A DNA stretch of 64,000 bases from Microbacterium maritypicum (GTDB lineage: Bacteria; Actinomycetota; Actinomycetes; Actinomycetales; Microbacteriaceae): contig NZ_CP168030.1 in the NCBI RefSeq assembly GCF_041529975.1, positions 2,790,001-2,854,000 of the forward strand. The letters run 5' to 3'. The notes under the pieces were generated by a model. It made no database searches, was not told where the DNA came from, and was given only the letters and a program-made list of their open reading frames with translations. Shown here piece by piece: positions 17,474 to 26,614 of this stretch (position 1 is its first letter; the number at the start of each line of letters is the position of its first letter). A program made the position numbers and the translations under genes.

Positions 17474-17497
17474 CCTCCGGCGAACCGGAGGCTTTCT
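17468..17497 (-). terminator. Rho-independent terminator of tRNA-Glu
   Basis: AGAAAGCCTCCGG and CCGGAGGCTTTCT form a 13-bp stem with a CGAA/TTCG tetraloop. On the minus strand it is followed by TGCTTTT and lies just 10 bp past the tRNA-Glu 3' end. Confidence 0.75.
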
Positions 17498-17506
17498 CAT
17501 GTTGTG

Positions 17507-17579
17507 TGACCCCAGCGGGATTCGAACCCGCGTTACCGCCGTGAGAGGGCAGCGTACTAGGCCGCTATACGATGGGGCC
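17507..17579 (-). tRNA. tRNA-Glu (CTC anticodon)
   Basis: The 73-nt minus-strand sequence folds as a cloverleaf. The acceptor stem is GGCCCCA/TGGGGTC with discriminator A, the anticodon loop CCTCTCA carries CTC, and the T arm is GCGGG-TTCGAAT-CCCGC. CCA is not encoded. Its upstream side holds a promoter candidate with TTGGCG (17640-17645) and CATACT (17616-17621). Confidence 0.95.
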
Positions 17580-17615
17580 GTCTGGCGGACGTTTCCGTCG
17601 CGCGACAACCGTTCA

Positions 17616-17645
17616 AGTATGCCATGGCATTTCTCGGTCCGCCAA
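17616..17645 (-). promoter_or_regulatory. Putative tRNA-Glu promoter with a 12-bp palindrome
   Basis: On the minus strand TTGGCG (-35) and CATACT (-10) are 18 bp apart and point at tRNA-Glu about 37 bp downstream. The spacer contains the perfect palindrome ATGCCATGGCAT (17619-17630). Promoter use is inferred. Confidence 0.4.
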
Positions 17646-17728
17646 ATCGACGCCGCCCCGACCTGACTCCCGGGCGTGGCGCGCAGAATACGTTTGCCGT
17701 GCGCCGGATGAAGGAGTTGACTCGTCTC

Positions 17729-18367
17729 ATGCGCGTCACCAAGTTCGAACATGCCGCCCTCCGCCTCGATGCCGGCGGGAAGACCCTGCTGATCGATCCG
17801 GGCTCCTTCACCGCACCGCTGGTGGATCTCGACGATCTGATCGGGATCGTGATCACCCACGAGCACCCCGACCACTGGACCTCCGATCACTTCGACCGCC
17901 TCTTGCGCGGGGCACCCGGCACGCCGATCTTCGCGCCGTCCGGGGTGGCTCGTGCGGCGGAGGGATACGACATCACGGTCGTCTCCCCCGGGGACACCAT
18001 CGAGGTGGGCGACTTCTCGCTCCGATTCTTCGGCGGCACGCACGAGGTCATCCACTCGTCGCTGCCCGTCGTCGAGAACGTCGGCGTACTGGTGAACGAT
18101 GAGCTCTACTACCCCGGCGATTCCTATGCGGTTCCGGAGGGGATCGACGTCGGCACGCTCGCTGCGCCGCTCGGAGCGCCCTGGCTGAAGATCGGCGAGG
18201 CGATGGACTATGTGCTCGCTGTCGCGCCGCGTCGCGCCTTCGGCACCCACGACATGACGCTCTCGGTCATCGGGAAGAACATGCACCGCCAGCGGCTGCA
18301 GTGGGCGACCGAGCAGGGCGGCGGGGAGTTCTTCGTCCTGGAGCCCGGCGAATCGCTCGATCTGTGA
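17729..18367 (+). CDS. MBL-fold metallo-hydrolase
   Basis: This is a 212-residue metallo-beta-lactamase-fold hydrolase. The metal-binding signature ITHEHPDHW (H-x-H-x-D-H) is near residues 50-58, and the remaining ligands lie in FGGTHEVIHS, YPGDSYA and RRAFGTHDM. It resembles the UlaG/RomA-like branch rather than beta-lactamases, so the substrate is unknown. I start it at ATG 17729 (MRVTKFEHAALRLD). AAGGAG lies 12 nt upstream, and an in-frame ATG at 17708 is the alternative. The stop overlaps the GTG of the next gene. Confidence 0.82.
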   Translation: MRVTKFEHAALRLDAGGKTLLIDPGSFTAPLVDLDDLIGIVITHEHPDHWTSDHFDRLLRGAPGTPIFAPSGVARAAEGYDITVVSPGDTIEVGDFSLRFFGGTHEVIHSSLPVVENVGVLVNDELYYPGDSYAVPEGIDVGTLAAPLGAPWLKIGEAMDYVLAVAPRRAFGTHDMTLSVIGKNMHRQRLQWATEQGGGEFFVLEPGESLDL

Positions 18368-18894
18368 GCGGCGCGGTACGACGCCTCCTCCCTCCGACGA
18401 CCGCGCGACTCGTCTTCCGGGAGATGACGGAGGACGACCTGGACCTGATGGCCGACCTGCTCGGCGACCCGGAGGTGATGGCGTTCTATCCGGCGCCCAA
18501 GAGCCGCGCCGAGAGCGCCGAGTGGATCGCGCGCATGCAGAAGAGCTATCGGGAGCACGGCCACGGGCTGTGGATCATCGAGACACGCGAAGGCGAGTTC
18601 GTCGGCGACTGCGGTCTGACCTGGCAGTCCGTGAACGGCGATCCGGTGCTGGAGGTCGGCTATCAGGTGCGCCGGTCGATGCAGCACCGGGGGTACGCGA
18701 CCGAGGCAGCGCGCGCGTGTGTCGAGCTGGTCGCTCGGGAGTTCGCACCGACGCTGCTCACCGCGATCATCCATCCCGCCAACGACGCCTCACGCGGCGT
18801 TGCGGAGAATCTCGGGATGACTCACATCGACGATGACCGTGCGCACCCGTGGATCGTGCGCACGGTCATGGGGATGCAGGTCGCTCCCGCTTAG
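18364..18894 (+). CDS. GNAT-family N-acetyltransferase
   Basis: This is a 176-residue acetyltransferase of the GNAT (RimJ/RimL-like, Acetyltransf_3) type. The start ARLVFREMTEDDLDLMADLLGDPEVM and the acetyl-CoA loop QVRRSMQHRGYATEAARACVEL are diagnostic. VHP-type strand ends appear as AIIHPANDASRGVAENLGM. The GTG start at 18364 overlaps the upstream hydrolase stop (GTGA), so the two are probably coupled. The acceptor is unknown: ribosomal protein N-termini, antibiotics or small amines are all possible for the family. The 3' end overlaps pepN by 4 bp on the opposite strand. Confidence 0.85.
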   Translation: MSGAVRRLLPPTTARLVFREMTEDDLDLMADLLGDPEVMAFYPAPKSRAESAEWIARMQKSYREHGHGLWIIETREGEFVGDCGLTWQSVNGDPVLEVGYQVRRSMQHRGYATEAARACVELVAREFAPTLLTAIIHPANDASRGVAENLGMTHIDDDRAHPWIVRTVMGMQVAPA

Positions 18895-21389
18895 CCGCGT
18901 GAAGTGGCGCCCTGCGCGGCGCGCACCCGGAGATCGCGCTCCAGATGATCGCGCTGCTCGACGATGAGCCGCCGCAGCGCCGCGGGCGCCGCCGCGTTCT
19001 CGGCGATCCAGACATCGACGGCACTCAGCGAATCGGCCGCGGGGAAGAACCCGAGGACCAGCCGACGCGCGATCTCGATGCTGCGATCACCCCAGACTCC
19101 CGAGATACGGGCGAAGTACTCCGCGTCGAAGACCTCGGTCAGATCGCGGCGCCCACCGGCACGGAAACCGTCGATCTCGGCGTCGAGGTGATCGTTGCTC
19201 AGCGTGAGGTCGGTCCAGGCGGTCTCCCAGGCCTCGCGCCGCACGGCGGCGTCCGGGCGCGATGACCGTGCTCGTCGCGCTGCCGTGCGCCCGCTGCCCG
19301 TGTCGTCACGCTCCTGCTCGGCGCTGATGTCGGCGAGGTCGGCGTGCCCCGTCGTGACGAGCGCCGTCAGCAACTGCCAGCGCAGATCGGGGTCGACCAC
19401 GAGCCCCGCGGGTACGTCGCCGTCGAGCAGAGCCCGCACCTGCTCGTGGTGCGCGTCGTCGTATGCGGATGCGGTCGCGAGCGCCCGCGCCCAGGACAGC
19501 TGCGCGTCGCTGCCGGCATCGGCGGCCTGCAGGGCACTCCAGACGGCATCCGTCCATGCCCGCTGTTCGGCCGCACGGTCAGCATCCGCCACGAAGTGCC
19601 GGATGGCGTACGCGGCGTTCGCGAGGACACCCGCCAGCAGCCCGATGTTGGACTCGGCGGGGCCGTGCGTACGCACGATCGCCACGTACCGCGCCGCATC
19701 GAGCTCACCGTCCCTCGTGGCGTTCCACAGCGACGACCACACCAGTGCCCGCGCCAGCGGCTCCTCGATCTCCGACAGCGACTCCTCGACCGTGCGCAGC
19801 GACCGCTCGTCGAGCCGCGCCTTGGCATACGTGAGGTCGTCGTCGTTGAGGAGCACGAGATCGGCTTCGGGCAGATCCAGCGGGGTCCGCTCGCCGATCA
19901 GGTCGAGTTCCTGCTGCTCGCGCCGGACGACGCGCCCATCCCGACGCTCGTACAGGCCGATGCGCAATCGGTGCGGACGCGGATCGGTCTGCACGAGGAC
20001 GCTGCGGCCCTCGTCATCCGTCTCGGTCCACAGCGTCGACACACCGGAGGTCTGCAGCCATGCCGCCGACCAGTCGCTCATGTCACGGCCGGAGACGGCA
20101 CTGAGCTGCACCAGGAAGTCGTCGAGCGTGGTGTTCCCGAACGCATTCGCAGCGAAGTAGCGCCGAGCACCCTCGAAGAACGCGTCATCGCCGACGAAGG
20201 CGACCAGCTGCTTGAGGACCGCGGCACCCTTGGCGTAGGTGATCCCGTCGAAGTTCAGCTTCGCGGCCTCGAGATCGGTGATGTCCGCCACGATCGGATG
20301 CGTCGTGGGCAGCTGGTCCTGCTGATACGCCCAGGCCTTTCGGCTCGCGGCGAACTTCACCCAGGCGTCCTGGAATCGGGTGGCTACCGCGGAGGCGTGC
20401 GCACCCATGTAGTCGGCGAACGACTCCTTGAGCCACAGGTCGTCCCACCAGGTCATCGTGACGAGGTCGCCGAACCACATGTGGGCCATCTCGTGCAGGA
20501 TCGTGTTCGCCCGTGCGGCGCGCTGCGCATCCGTCGCCGCGCCCCGGGAGAGATACGACTCCGTGAACGTCACCAGGCCCGGGTTCTCCATCGCACCGAG
20601 GTTGTACTCGGGGACGAAGATCTGGTCGTACTTGCCCCACGGGTACGGGTAGGCGAAGGCGTCGGTGAAGAAGTCCAGTCCATGCCGGGTGACCTCGAGG
20701 ATCTCGTCGGCGTCCAGGTGGGGCGCCAGCGACCGGCGGACGAAGACGCCGAGGCGGATCTGCTGCTCGTCGCGCCGCCACTCGCCGTCGACACGCGTGT
20801 AGGGGCCGGCGGCGACCGCAGTGATGTAGCTCGAAATCGGCAGGGTCGGGGCGAACTCCACCCGCTGTACCCCGACGCCGAGGTCGGTGTGCACCGCGGT
20901 CTGGTTGGAGAGCACCTGCCACTCGGAGGGCGAGTCGACGACGAAGGTGTACTCGGCCTTCATATCGGGTTGTTCGAAGCACGCCATGACACGACGCGAA
21001 TCCGCAGGTTCGTACTGCGTGTACAGGTACGTCTCGTCGTCGGCCGGGTCGTGGAAGCGGTGCAGTCCCTCGCCGGAGCGGCTGTATGCCCCGACCGCCT
21101 CGACGCGGACCACGTTGGCGGCGGCAAGGCCGGCGAGCGTGATCCGTGCTCCGTCCCACACGACATCCTGGTCGACGCCGTTCACCTCGACACGGCGCAC
21201 CTCTTCGCCGATGAAGTCGAGCCAGGTCGACTCCGCCGTGGCATCGAACTCGAGCGTCGTCACGGTCGAGAACCCGGTGCGCGCCCGCTCGGGCGCCCCC
21301 GTCAGATCCAGTTCGACACGGATGCGGTGCAGAGTGACCACTGCGGATCGCGCGGCGGTCTCCTCCCGGGTGAGGTTGGCGGTGTCCAT
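18891..21389 (-). CDS. pepN: Aminopeptidase N (M1 family)
   Basis: This is an 832-residue zinc aminopeptidase that removes N-terminal residues from cytosolic peptides. The N-terminal beta saddle is followed by the substrate motif GAMEN (265-269). The zinc site is HEMAH (299-303) plus Glu322 in LKESFADY, and the catalytic Tyr region is KGAAVLKQL. A large C-terminal helical ERAP1-like domain completes the chain. The length matches actinobacterial PepN. The start MDTANLTREE at 21389 is preferred over an in-frame upstream start because family members begin here. It is convergent with the GNAT gene. Confidence 0.94.
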   Translation of the reverse strand: MDTANLTREETAARSAVVTLHRIRVELDLTGAPERARTGFSTVTTLEFDATAESTWLDFIGEEVRRVEVNGVDQDVVWDGARITLAGLAAANVVRVEAVGAYSRSGEGLHRFHDPADDETYLYTQYEPADSRRVMACFEQPDMKAEYTFVVDSPSEWQVLSNQTAVHTDLGVGVQRVEFAPTLPISSYITAVAAGPYTRVDGEWRRDEQQIRLGVFVRRSLAPHLDADEILEVTRHGLDFFTDAFAYPYPWGKYDQIFVPEYNLGAMENPGLVTFTESYLSRGAATDAQRAARANTILHEMAHMWFGDLVTMTWWDDLWLKESFADYMGAHASAVATRFQDAWVKFAASRKAWAYQQDQLPTTHPIVADITDLEAAKLNFDGITYAKGAAVLKQLVAFVGDDAFFEGARRYFAANAFGNTTLDDFLVQLSAVSGRDMSDWSAAWLQTSGVSTLWTETDDEGRSVLVQTDPRPHRLRIGLYERRDGRVVRREQQELDLIGERTPLDLPEADLVLLNDDDLTYAKARLDERSLRTVEESLSEIEEPLARALVWSSLWNATRDGELDAARYVAIVRTHGPAESNIGLLAGVLANAAYAIRHFVADADRAAEQRAWTDAVWSALQAADAGSDAQLSWARALATASAYDDAHHEQVRALLDGDVPAGLVVDPDLRWQLLTALVTTGHADLADISAEQERDDTGSGRTAARRARSSRPDAAVRREAWETAWTDLTLSNDHLDAEIDGFRAGGRRDLTEVFDAEYFARISGVWGDRSIEIARRLVLGFFPAADSLSAVDVWIAENAAAPAALRRLIVEQRDHLERDLRVRAAQGATSRG

Positions 21390-21439
21390 CCCTCCATCCT
21401 GGCATCCGGACGGGACGCAGACGGCCCCACCTTCACGCC

Positions 21440-23899
21440 TCACCCGCTGCGCAGGCGATGACCGATCTCCGCGTAGAGCTGCGCCGAAGCTGCCGCGAGT
21501 GCCTCAGCCGACCCATCATCGCCTCGCAGAGCCGCGATCGACGAGAGGACGGCGTCGCTGCGTGCGACCTCGGCACGATCGCCGGTCGCCTCCGCGATGC
21601 TGCGCGCTTCCTCGGCATGCCGCTCCGCATCATCGACCAGCTGGTGGGCAGCGGTCGCATCGATCGTCGCCGCGCGCACCAGGATCTCCGCCAGCGAGTT
21701 CGCCGCCTCGGTCGCGATCAACGGTGAGCCGGCGCGTTCCGCCTCGCGCAGCGTTCGTTCGGCGGTGGTTCGCGCCCTCACGAGGTCGCCGGCGCGGCCA
21801 TCGAGCCGTGCCTCCAGCAGGTCGAGGTCCGCCGATGTCGCGAACTCCCCCGCTGTCCGCAGGGTCTGTCTCGCGGTCGCGCACAGCTCGCGAGCGAGCA
21901 CGTCGTCCCCCGTCGCTTCCGCCACCAGGGCCAGCGTCCTGCGCACGAACGGCAGCGAGTCGACGCTCGATTCGTCGAGCAGCCCCTGCAGCTCGGCGGC
22001 CGCGTCATCGAGCTGTCCGATCGCCAGGAGGAGCAGGGGCCGATTGCCGCGGACGACCGCGACGTTGAGATCGTCGCCCTCCTCCCCGGCCATCGTCAGG
22101 GCCACCGCATAACGGTCGCGCGCCTCCGGGTACCGGGCGAGGATGCGCAGCGTATCGGCATGATTGCCCGTCGCCCGCCCCTCCACGATCCGATCCCCGG
22201 CCGCCCGCGCGTGTCCGATCGCGAGCTCGTACGACCGCAGCGCCTCTTCGAGATGGCTCATCCATCGTTGGACGTTGCCGATCTGATTCCAGGTGCGCGC
22301 GAGTGACGCCCCGGTCGCGATACGTCGTACCCGATGCAGCGTGATCAGCGCCTCGTCCAGACGCCCCAGCTTCTCGGCGCAATGCGCGACGCCCAGGGCG
22401 ATCTCCGGCACGAGGTCGAGTCCCGCTCCGCGCGCGGCGAGGTCATGCAGGCGCAGCGACTCGTTCCACATCGACCACCGGGAGAGCCCGGGGTGCGCCT
22501 CTATGGCGAGCTGTTCGACCGCGGAATCGGCAGCGTGCTCCCGAGCCGCCGCGGCGACGGCGAGCACGGTCACCACTTCCCGCGCCGCATAGTCGGGGTC
22601 AGAGCGGATCCGCGCCACCACTGCGGCCGCTGCCCTCAGCACGAAGGCCCGGCGCTCCGACGACGGGCGAAGCGAGCGCGAGCGCTCCGCGGCGAATGCG
22701 AAGACCGTGGCGTGGATCAGCAGGTGCCCGTCGCGGAGCTCGACGAGATGGCGACCATGAAGGCGATGCAGATCGGCTTCCGCCGACGGACCGCCGGCAG
22801 CGAGCAGCACCTCGGCGTCGATGTCCCTGTCCAACAGCGCAGCGTCCGCCAGCAGATCGGCCTCACTCTGCGACAACGAGCGGGTCGCGGCTTCGAGCAC
22901 AGGACGGATCCGCGCATCACGCGGCTCGTGTTCGAACCGCGAGGCGAGATCCTGGAACGACCAGCCCTCGTGCTCACGGACGATGCCCGCGAGCATCACG
23001 AGGTCGAGCGGGAGGCCGCCACCGACGGCCACGATGCGCCGGAGCGCGTCTGCACCGACGTCGATCTCCGAGTGGGGCAGAGGCGCCGCCGTCCCCTCGA
23101 CCGTGATGAGATGCGCGAGGAGCCGTTGCGCGTCGGTGTCCGTCATCGGCGGAACGATGACACGAGCGATGGTGAGCGTCTGCGGTCGCACACGCTGCTC
23201 CAGATCGGCGAGGTCGACCCGGGAGGTCACGACGTACCGCACCCCGGGGACGATCAGTGCGGCGAGGCGCCGGGCATCACCCGCGTCTTCCACGATCACG
23301 GTCGTACCGCGCGCGGTGACCTGCAATGTCTCGCGCAGGCGGGGCAGCTCGTAGGGCAGCGAACGGACTCCGAGCGCGCCCAGCATGCGCCGCAGGACGT
23401 CGATGGGGTCGGCGCGTGGGCGGTCCGACTCGGATTCGCGCAGCTGCACCGTGAGCACGGAGTCCCTGCCGACCAGTGCGGAGGCGAAGGTGCTCTTCCC
23501 GGCGCCCGGCAGCCCGGTGAGAACCAGGACATCCGCCGCAGGCACCGAGGCCAACAGTGCTTCTCGACCGATCTCCGCGCCGGGAGCGTTCCGCGGAGCA
23601 TGCGTCACCTCGATGTGCACTCCGGATCGCTCGCCGTTGAGCACGCGCGCCGTCTCGCTCCAGCGTTCCGATTCGGTCTCCTCGCCGCCGAGCGCCCGGA
23701 CGATGTCTCCGACGAGCCGATCATCCACCCGTCGTCGACCGGGACGGAAGCAGTCGTAGACCGTGACCTTCGCCGGTTCCGTTCCCCCGCGCAACCGTCC
23801 GATGCGCCGTGCGATCTCCGCGTACGAGGGGGATCCGGCATCCGCGCGCATCCGCCCCAGCCCGCTGCAGAGCTCGTCGAGGGTGCGCGGGGCGGGCAT
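21440..23899 (-). CDS. STAND/NB-ARC-type ATPase with TPR-like repeats
   Basis: This is an 819-residue signalling ATPase of unknown target. Residues 1-90 look like a small helical DNA- or protein-binding head (EIARRIGRLRGGTEPAKVTVYDCFRPGRR spans about 28-57). Walker A is GLPGAGKST (129-137), Walker B VIVEDAGD (201-208), and the TSR sensor VVTSRVDL sits at about 223-230, as in NB-ARC proteins. A winged-helix-like region follows, and the C-terminal 350 residues are alpha-helical tetratricopeptide-like repeats. ATG 23899 follows TAGGCT (23906-23911) by 6 nt. It could be a transcription regulator of the AfsR/SARP-like class lacking a SARP head. Confidence 0.72.
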   Translation of the reverse strand: MPAPRTLDELCSGLGRMRADAGSPSYAEIARRIGRLRGGTEPAKVTVYDCFRPGRRRVDDRLVGDIVRALGGEETESERWSETARVLNGERSGVHIEVTHAPRNAPGAEIGREALLASVPAADVLVLTGLPGAGKSTFASALVGRDSVLTVQLRESESDRPRADPIDVLRRMLGALGVRSLPYELPRLRETLQVTARGTTVIVEDAGDARRLAALIVPGVRYVVTSRVDLADLEQRVRPQTLTIARVIVPPMTDTDAQRLLAHLITVEGTAAPLPHSEIDVGADALRRIVAVGGGLPLDLVMLAGIVREHEGWSFQDLASRFEHEPRDARIRPVLEAATRSLSQSEADLLADAALLDRDIDAEVLLAAGGPSAEADLHRLHGRHLVELRDGHLLIHATVFAFAAERSRSLRPSSERRAFVLRAAAAVVARIRSDPDYAAREVVTVLAVAAAAREHAADSAVEQLAIEAHPGLSRWSMWNESLRLHDLAARGAGLDLVPEIALGVAHCAEKLGRLDEALITLHRVRRIATGASLARTWNQIGNVQRWMSHLEEALRSYELAIGHARAAGDRIVEGRATGNHADTLRILARYPEARDRYAVALTMAGEEGDDLNVAVVRGNRPLLLLAIGQLDDAAAELQGLLDESSVDSLPFVRRTLALVAEATGDDVLARELCATARQTLRTAGEFATSADLDLLEARLDGRAGDLVRARTTAERTLREAERAGSPLIATEAANSLAEILVRAATIDATAAHQLVDDAERHAEEARSIAEATGDRAEVARSDAVLSSIAALRGDDGSAEALAAASAQLYAEIGHRLRSG

Positions 23900-24040
23900 G
23901 AGTCGAGCCTATGGCAGGCTGCGGCGGCGCTCGGCCGGCGCGTCGTTCGGGCTCGTTCGGGGTCCGACGGCGCCCGGTGGCGGGCACCTAGGCTCGCTCG
24001 ACGGAGGCCGCCCGACCTCCCGGACAAGGAGACACTCCCC

Positions 24041-24538
24041 ATGACGACACGCGCAGAGATCGCCGCGAAGCTCGACGACTTCTCGTTCCAGAAGGTGAAC
24101 TTCGGCGGGTTCCTGATGAACAAGCGTGCGAAGAACTCGCACGCGCTGTGGACCCGCACCTCCGACAAGGGGGTCACGGAACTGACCATCCTCACGACGC
24201 GGGACTTCGGTGAGGGCAACGTGTACGACGTCGCCGCGTTCACCCTGGACGGCACGGTGCCCGCCGACGTGGTCACCGAGCTCCGACAGCAGGCCGAGAG
24301 CCTGACCGACCGGATCAACCTCCGCGAGCACGGGTATGTGTACTCGTGCCTCGAGCCGTGGGACGGCGGGGGCACCATCTGGATCTCGAAGAAGCCGGAG
24401 TTCCGCGCGCTGAGCCGGATCGATCAGGGCATCTACGTCATCCCGATCCAGCGTCTCAACGGTCTGAACGAACCGCGCTGGCTCGCCTGGGCACGCGAGA
24501 ACGGCCAGCTGAACATCGCCATCGTGTACAAGCCCTGA
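24041..24538 (+). CDS. Conserved hypothetical protein
   Basis: This is a 165-residue soluble protein I do not recognise. It starts MTTRAEIAAKLDDFSFQKV behind a strong AAGGAG site. It has no signal peptide or membrane helix. The sequence alternates short beta-like strands (TELTILTTRD, VYDVAAFTLDG, GTIWISKKPEF, GIYVIPIQRL) with few charged helices and ends LNIAIVYKP. No catalytic signature is apparent. A membrane protein follows only 2 bp after its stop, so they are probably co-transcribed. A TAGGCT element near 23989 could be the promoter. Confidence 0.7.
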   Translation: MTTRAEIAAKLDDFSFQKVNFGGFLMNKRAKNSHALWTRTSDKGVTELTILTTRDFGEGNVYDVAAFTLDGTVPADVVTELRQQAESLTDRINLREHGYVYSCLEPWDGGGTIWISKKPEFRALSRIDQGIYVIPIQRLNGLNEPRWLAWARENGQLNIAIVYKP

Positions 24539-24540
24539 CG

Positions 24541-25548
24541 GTGTTCACGCACTCGGAACCGATGCCCGCCCCGCACGCGGGAACCCCCGTGCGGGGCGGT
24601 TTCCGACTGATCGCCGCGTCGGTGGCCTATCTGGTGATCGCCGCCGGCGTCGCGTTCTATCTGCTGCCCGTGGGCTTCGGGCTCGATGGTGCCTCCTTGC
24701 TCCTCGCACAGCTGGCGACGATCGTCGCGGGCGCTGTGCTCGTCGCCACCTCGACCTTCGCAGTCGTGCAGCATCGACGGCGACGCGCGAACCTCGAAGC
24801 CATCGCACAGGCGCTCGGGTGGATGTACCGCGCAGACATCGGCGACCGTATGTGGGGCGGATCCATCGACGAGCAGATAGACCGTGGGAGCCGCACCGCC
24901 CAGGACCACCTCGATGCACTCCACACCAGCCTCCCGTTCGACAGCGTCGAGCGCATCTTCGTCGTCGGCGACCGCGAGGGAGCGACCACGCATACCGTGC
25001 GCGCCGTGCGTATCCCCCTCCCGTCGGAAGCGCCGAGGATCACGCTCCGCTCGCGTCGGGGCGGTGGAGCGCTCAGTGTGCTTCCGCGACGACCGACCGG
25101 CCGCTCGCAGCTGCGGTTGGAGGGGAACTTCAGCGATGTGTTCGAGGTGTCCGTCCCGCACGGTTACGAGACCGACGCGCTGTATGTGCTCACACCCGAT
25201 CTGATGGCGATCCTTCTCGATGAGAGCGCCGACCTCGATCTGGAGATCGTCGACAGCACGCTGCACCTGTACCTTCCTGCGGTCGACCTCACCGACGAGA
25301 GCGAGCTCCACAGATTTCTCACCGTGATCGCCGCGCTGCACGATCGGTTCGGACGACGGACGCTGCTGTACCGCGACGAGGCAGCGGAACCTCTCGACCC
25401 GCAGTCCTATCGCCGCGACGGCGACACGCTCACGGAGCGCGCCCGGAGCGTGGACACCCGCATCCGGTGGTGGCCGGTGATCGTCGCGGTGGCCACACCA
25501 CTCATCCCGATGCTCATCGCTGTCGTCTGGCTGCAGCTCGCCGGGTGA
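24541..25548 (+). CDS. Hypothetical membrane protein with two N-terminal and one C-terminal helix
   Basis: This is a 335-residue protein of unknown function. Two hydrophobic helices near residues 22-43 and 48-72 are followed by a basic stop-transfer run (QHRRRRANLE), then a soluble domain of about 230 residues including LRLEGNFSDVFEVSVPHGYETDALYVLTPDLM. A last helix lies near 312-333. The GTG at 24541 starts 2 bp after the preceding stop; ATG 24562 is an alternative. The 3' end overlaps the topoisomerase gene by 35 bp on the other strand. The soluble part probably faces the cytosol. Confidence 0.65.
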   Translation: MFTHSEPMPAPHAGTPVRGGFRLIAASVAYLVIAAGVAFYLLPVGFGLDGASLLLAQLATIVAGAVLVATSTFAVVQHRRRRANLEAIAQALGWMYRADIGDRMWGGSIDEQIDRGSRTAQDHLDALHTSLPFDSVERIFVVGDREGATTHTVRAVRIPLPSEAPRITLRSRRGGGALSVLPRRPTGRSQLRLEGNFSDVFEVSVPHGYETDALYVLTPDLMAILLDESADLDLEIVDSTLHLYLPAVDLTDESELHRFLTVIAALHDRFGRRTLLYRDEAAEPLDPQSYRRDGDTLTERARSVDTRIRWWPVIVAVATPLIPMLIAVVWLQLAG

Positions 25549-26527
25549 CCTTCTTCGAGATCTCCGGCCCGCCCAGGAGCCGCCGTATGGCCGTCTCCGG
25601 CGTCACCGAGAGGTCCAGCGTGCGTCCCCGTGCGTACTGACGGAAGACCCGCGGATCGATGTAGCTGCCGCGCGCGACGGCAGTCGTGTTCCCGAGCGCG
25701 GTCGCGGCCGCCTGCACGGCGAGTCGCTCGGCCTGGTCCCGATCCTTGCGCCGGTCGAGTTCGCCGATCCGGGCGAGTGCATCGGCCGCGATGACGGTCC
25801 CGTGCAGGGTACGGAAGTCCTTGGCCGTGAAAGACGCCCCCGTCACCTCGCGAAGGTAGGTGTTGACCTCGGCCGGAGTGATGCGCACGCGGCGGCGACC
25901 GCGGCGATAGGCCAGAAGGAAAGCTCCTGACTTCCCTGCGGCGAAATCGGTCAGCGCGTCCGCGAGCGACTCGTCGGTGATCTCGATCGAGGCGGTGCGG
26001 CCGCTCTTCGCGGGGAAGGACAACGCCACGTCGCTGCCGGACACGCGCACGTCGCGCCGGCGAAGGGTCGTGAGCCCGCGGCTGCCGTGCCGCACGAGGT
26101 ATCGCTCGGAGCCGATGCGGAGCGCCGCATCATCGAGCAGGCGGAAGGCGATAGCCAGAGCGCGCTCCTTGGTCTGCCCTTCCTCTTTGAGCGCCCTGGT
26201 CACCTGAGCTCTGGCACCGGGGAGCGCGGCCGCAAGGTCGAGCGCTTGCACGAACTTGCGGCGATCACGGCTCACGCGCCACAGCGGGTGGTACAGGTAC
26301 TGCTTGCGCCCCGCGCCGTCGATCCCCACGGCCTGGATGTGCGCGAGCGGGTCCGCCGCGATCCACACGTCGTGCCACGCGGGCGGGATGACCAGATCGC
26401 TGATGCGTTCGCGATCCGCCTCCGGTGCGGTCTCGCCTGCGGGATCGACGTAGCGGAAACCCGATCCCGAGCGAACCCGTCGGAAGCCCGGATCCTCATC
26501 TGGTGCCACCCGAACCAGTCTGGCCAT
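25514..26527 (-). CDS. DNA topoisomerase IB (poxvirus-like)
   Basis: This is a 337-residue type IB topoisomerase that relaxes supercoils through a 3'-phosphotyrosyl link. An N-terminal DNA-binding domain (IPPAWHDVWIAADPLAHIQAVG) precedes the catalytic core. Conserved residues are visible in LRIGSERYL, GLTTLRRRDV, FTAKDFRTLHGT (catalytic Arg near 239) and the nucleophile Tyr289 in GSYIDPRVF. The length agrees with bacterial poxvirus-type enzymes. ATG 26527 has a GGAGGAG site. Such enzymes are an accessory activity beside gyrase and topoisomerase I. Confidence 0.9.
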   Translation of the reverse strand: MARLVRVAPDEDPGFRRVRSGSGFRYVDPAGETAPEADRERISDLVIPPAWHDVWIAADPLAHIQAVGIDGAGRKQYLYHPLWRVSRDRRKFVQALDLAAALPGARAQVTRALKEEGQTKERALAIAFRLLDDAALRIGSERYLVRHGSRGLTTLRRRDVRVSGSDVALSFPAKSGRTASIEITDESLADALTDFAAGKSGAFLLAYRRGRRRVRITPAEVNTYLREVTGASFTAKDFRTLHGTVIAADALARIGELDRRKDRDQAERLAVQAAATALGNTTAVARGSYIDPRVFRQYARGRTLDLSVTPETAIRRLLGGPEISKKVTRRAAARRQR

Positions 26528-26614
26528 TCGTGCTCCTCCCCTGAAGTCGTCTCCGCCGAGGATGCCGGTCTCCGAAGTGCAGCGATAGGGAGTGGCGTCG
26601 CGCGCCCCGCCGTG

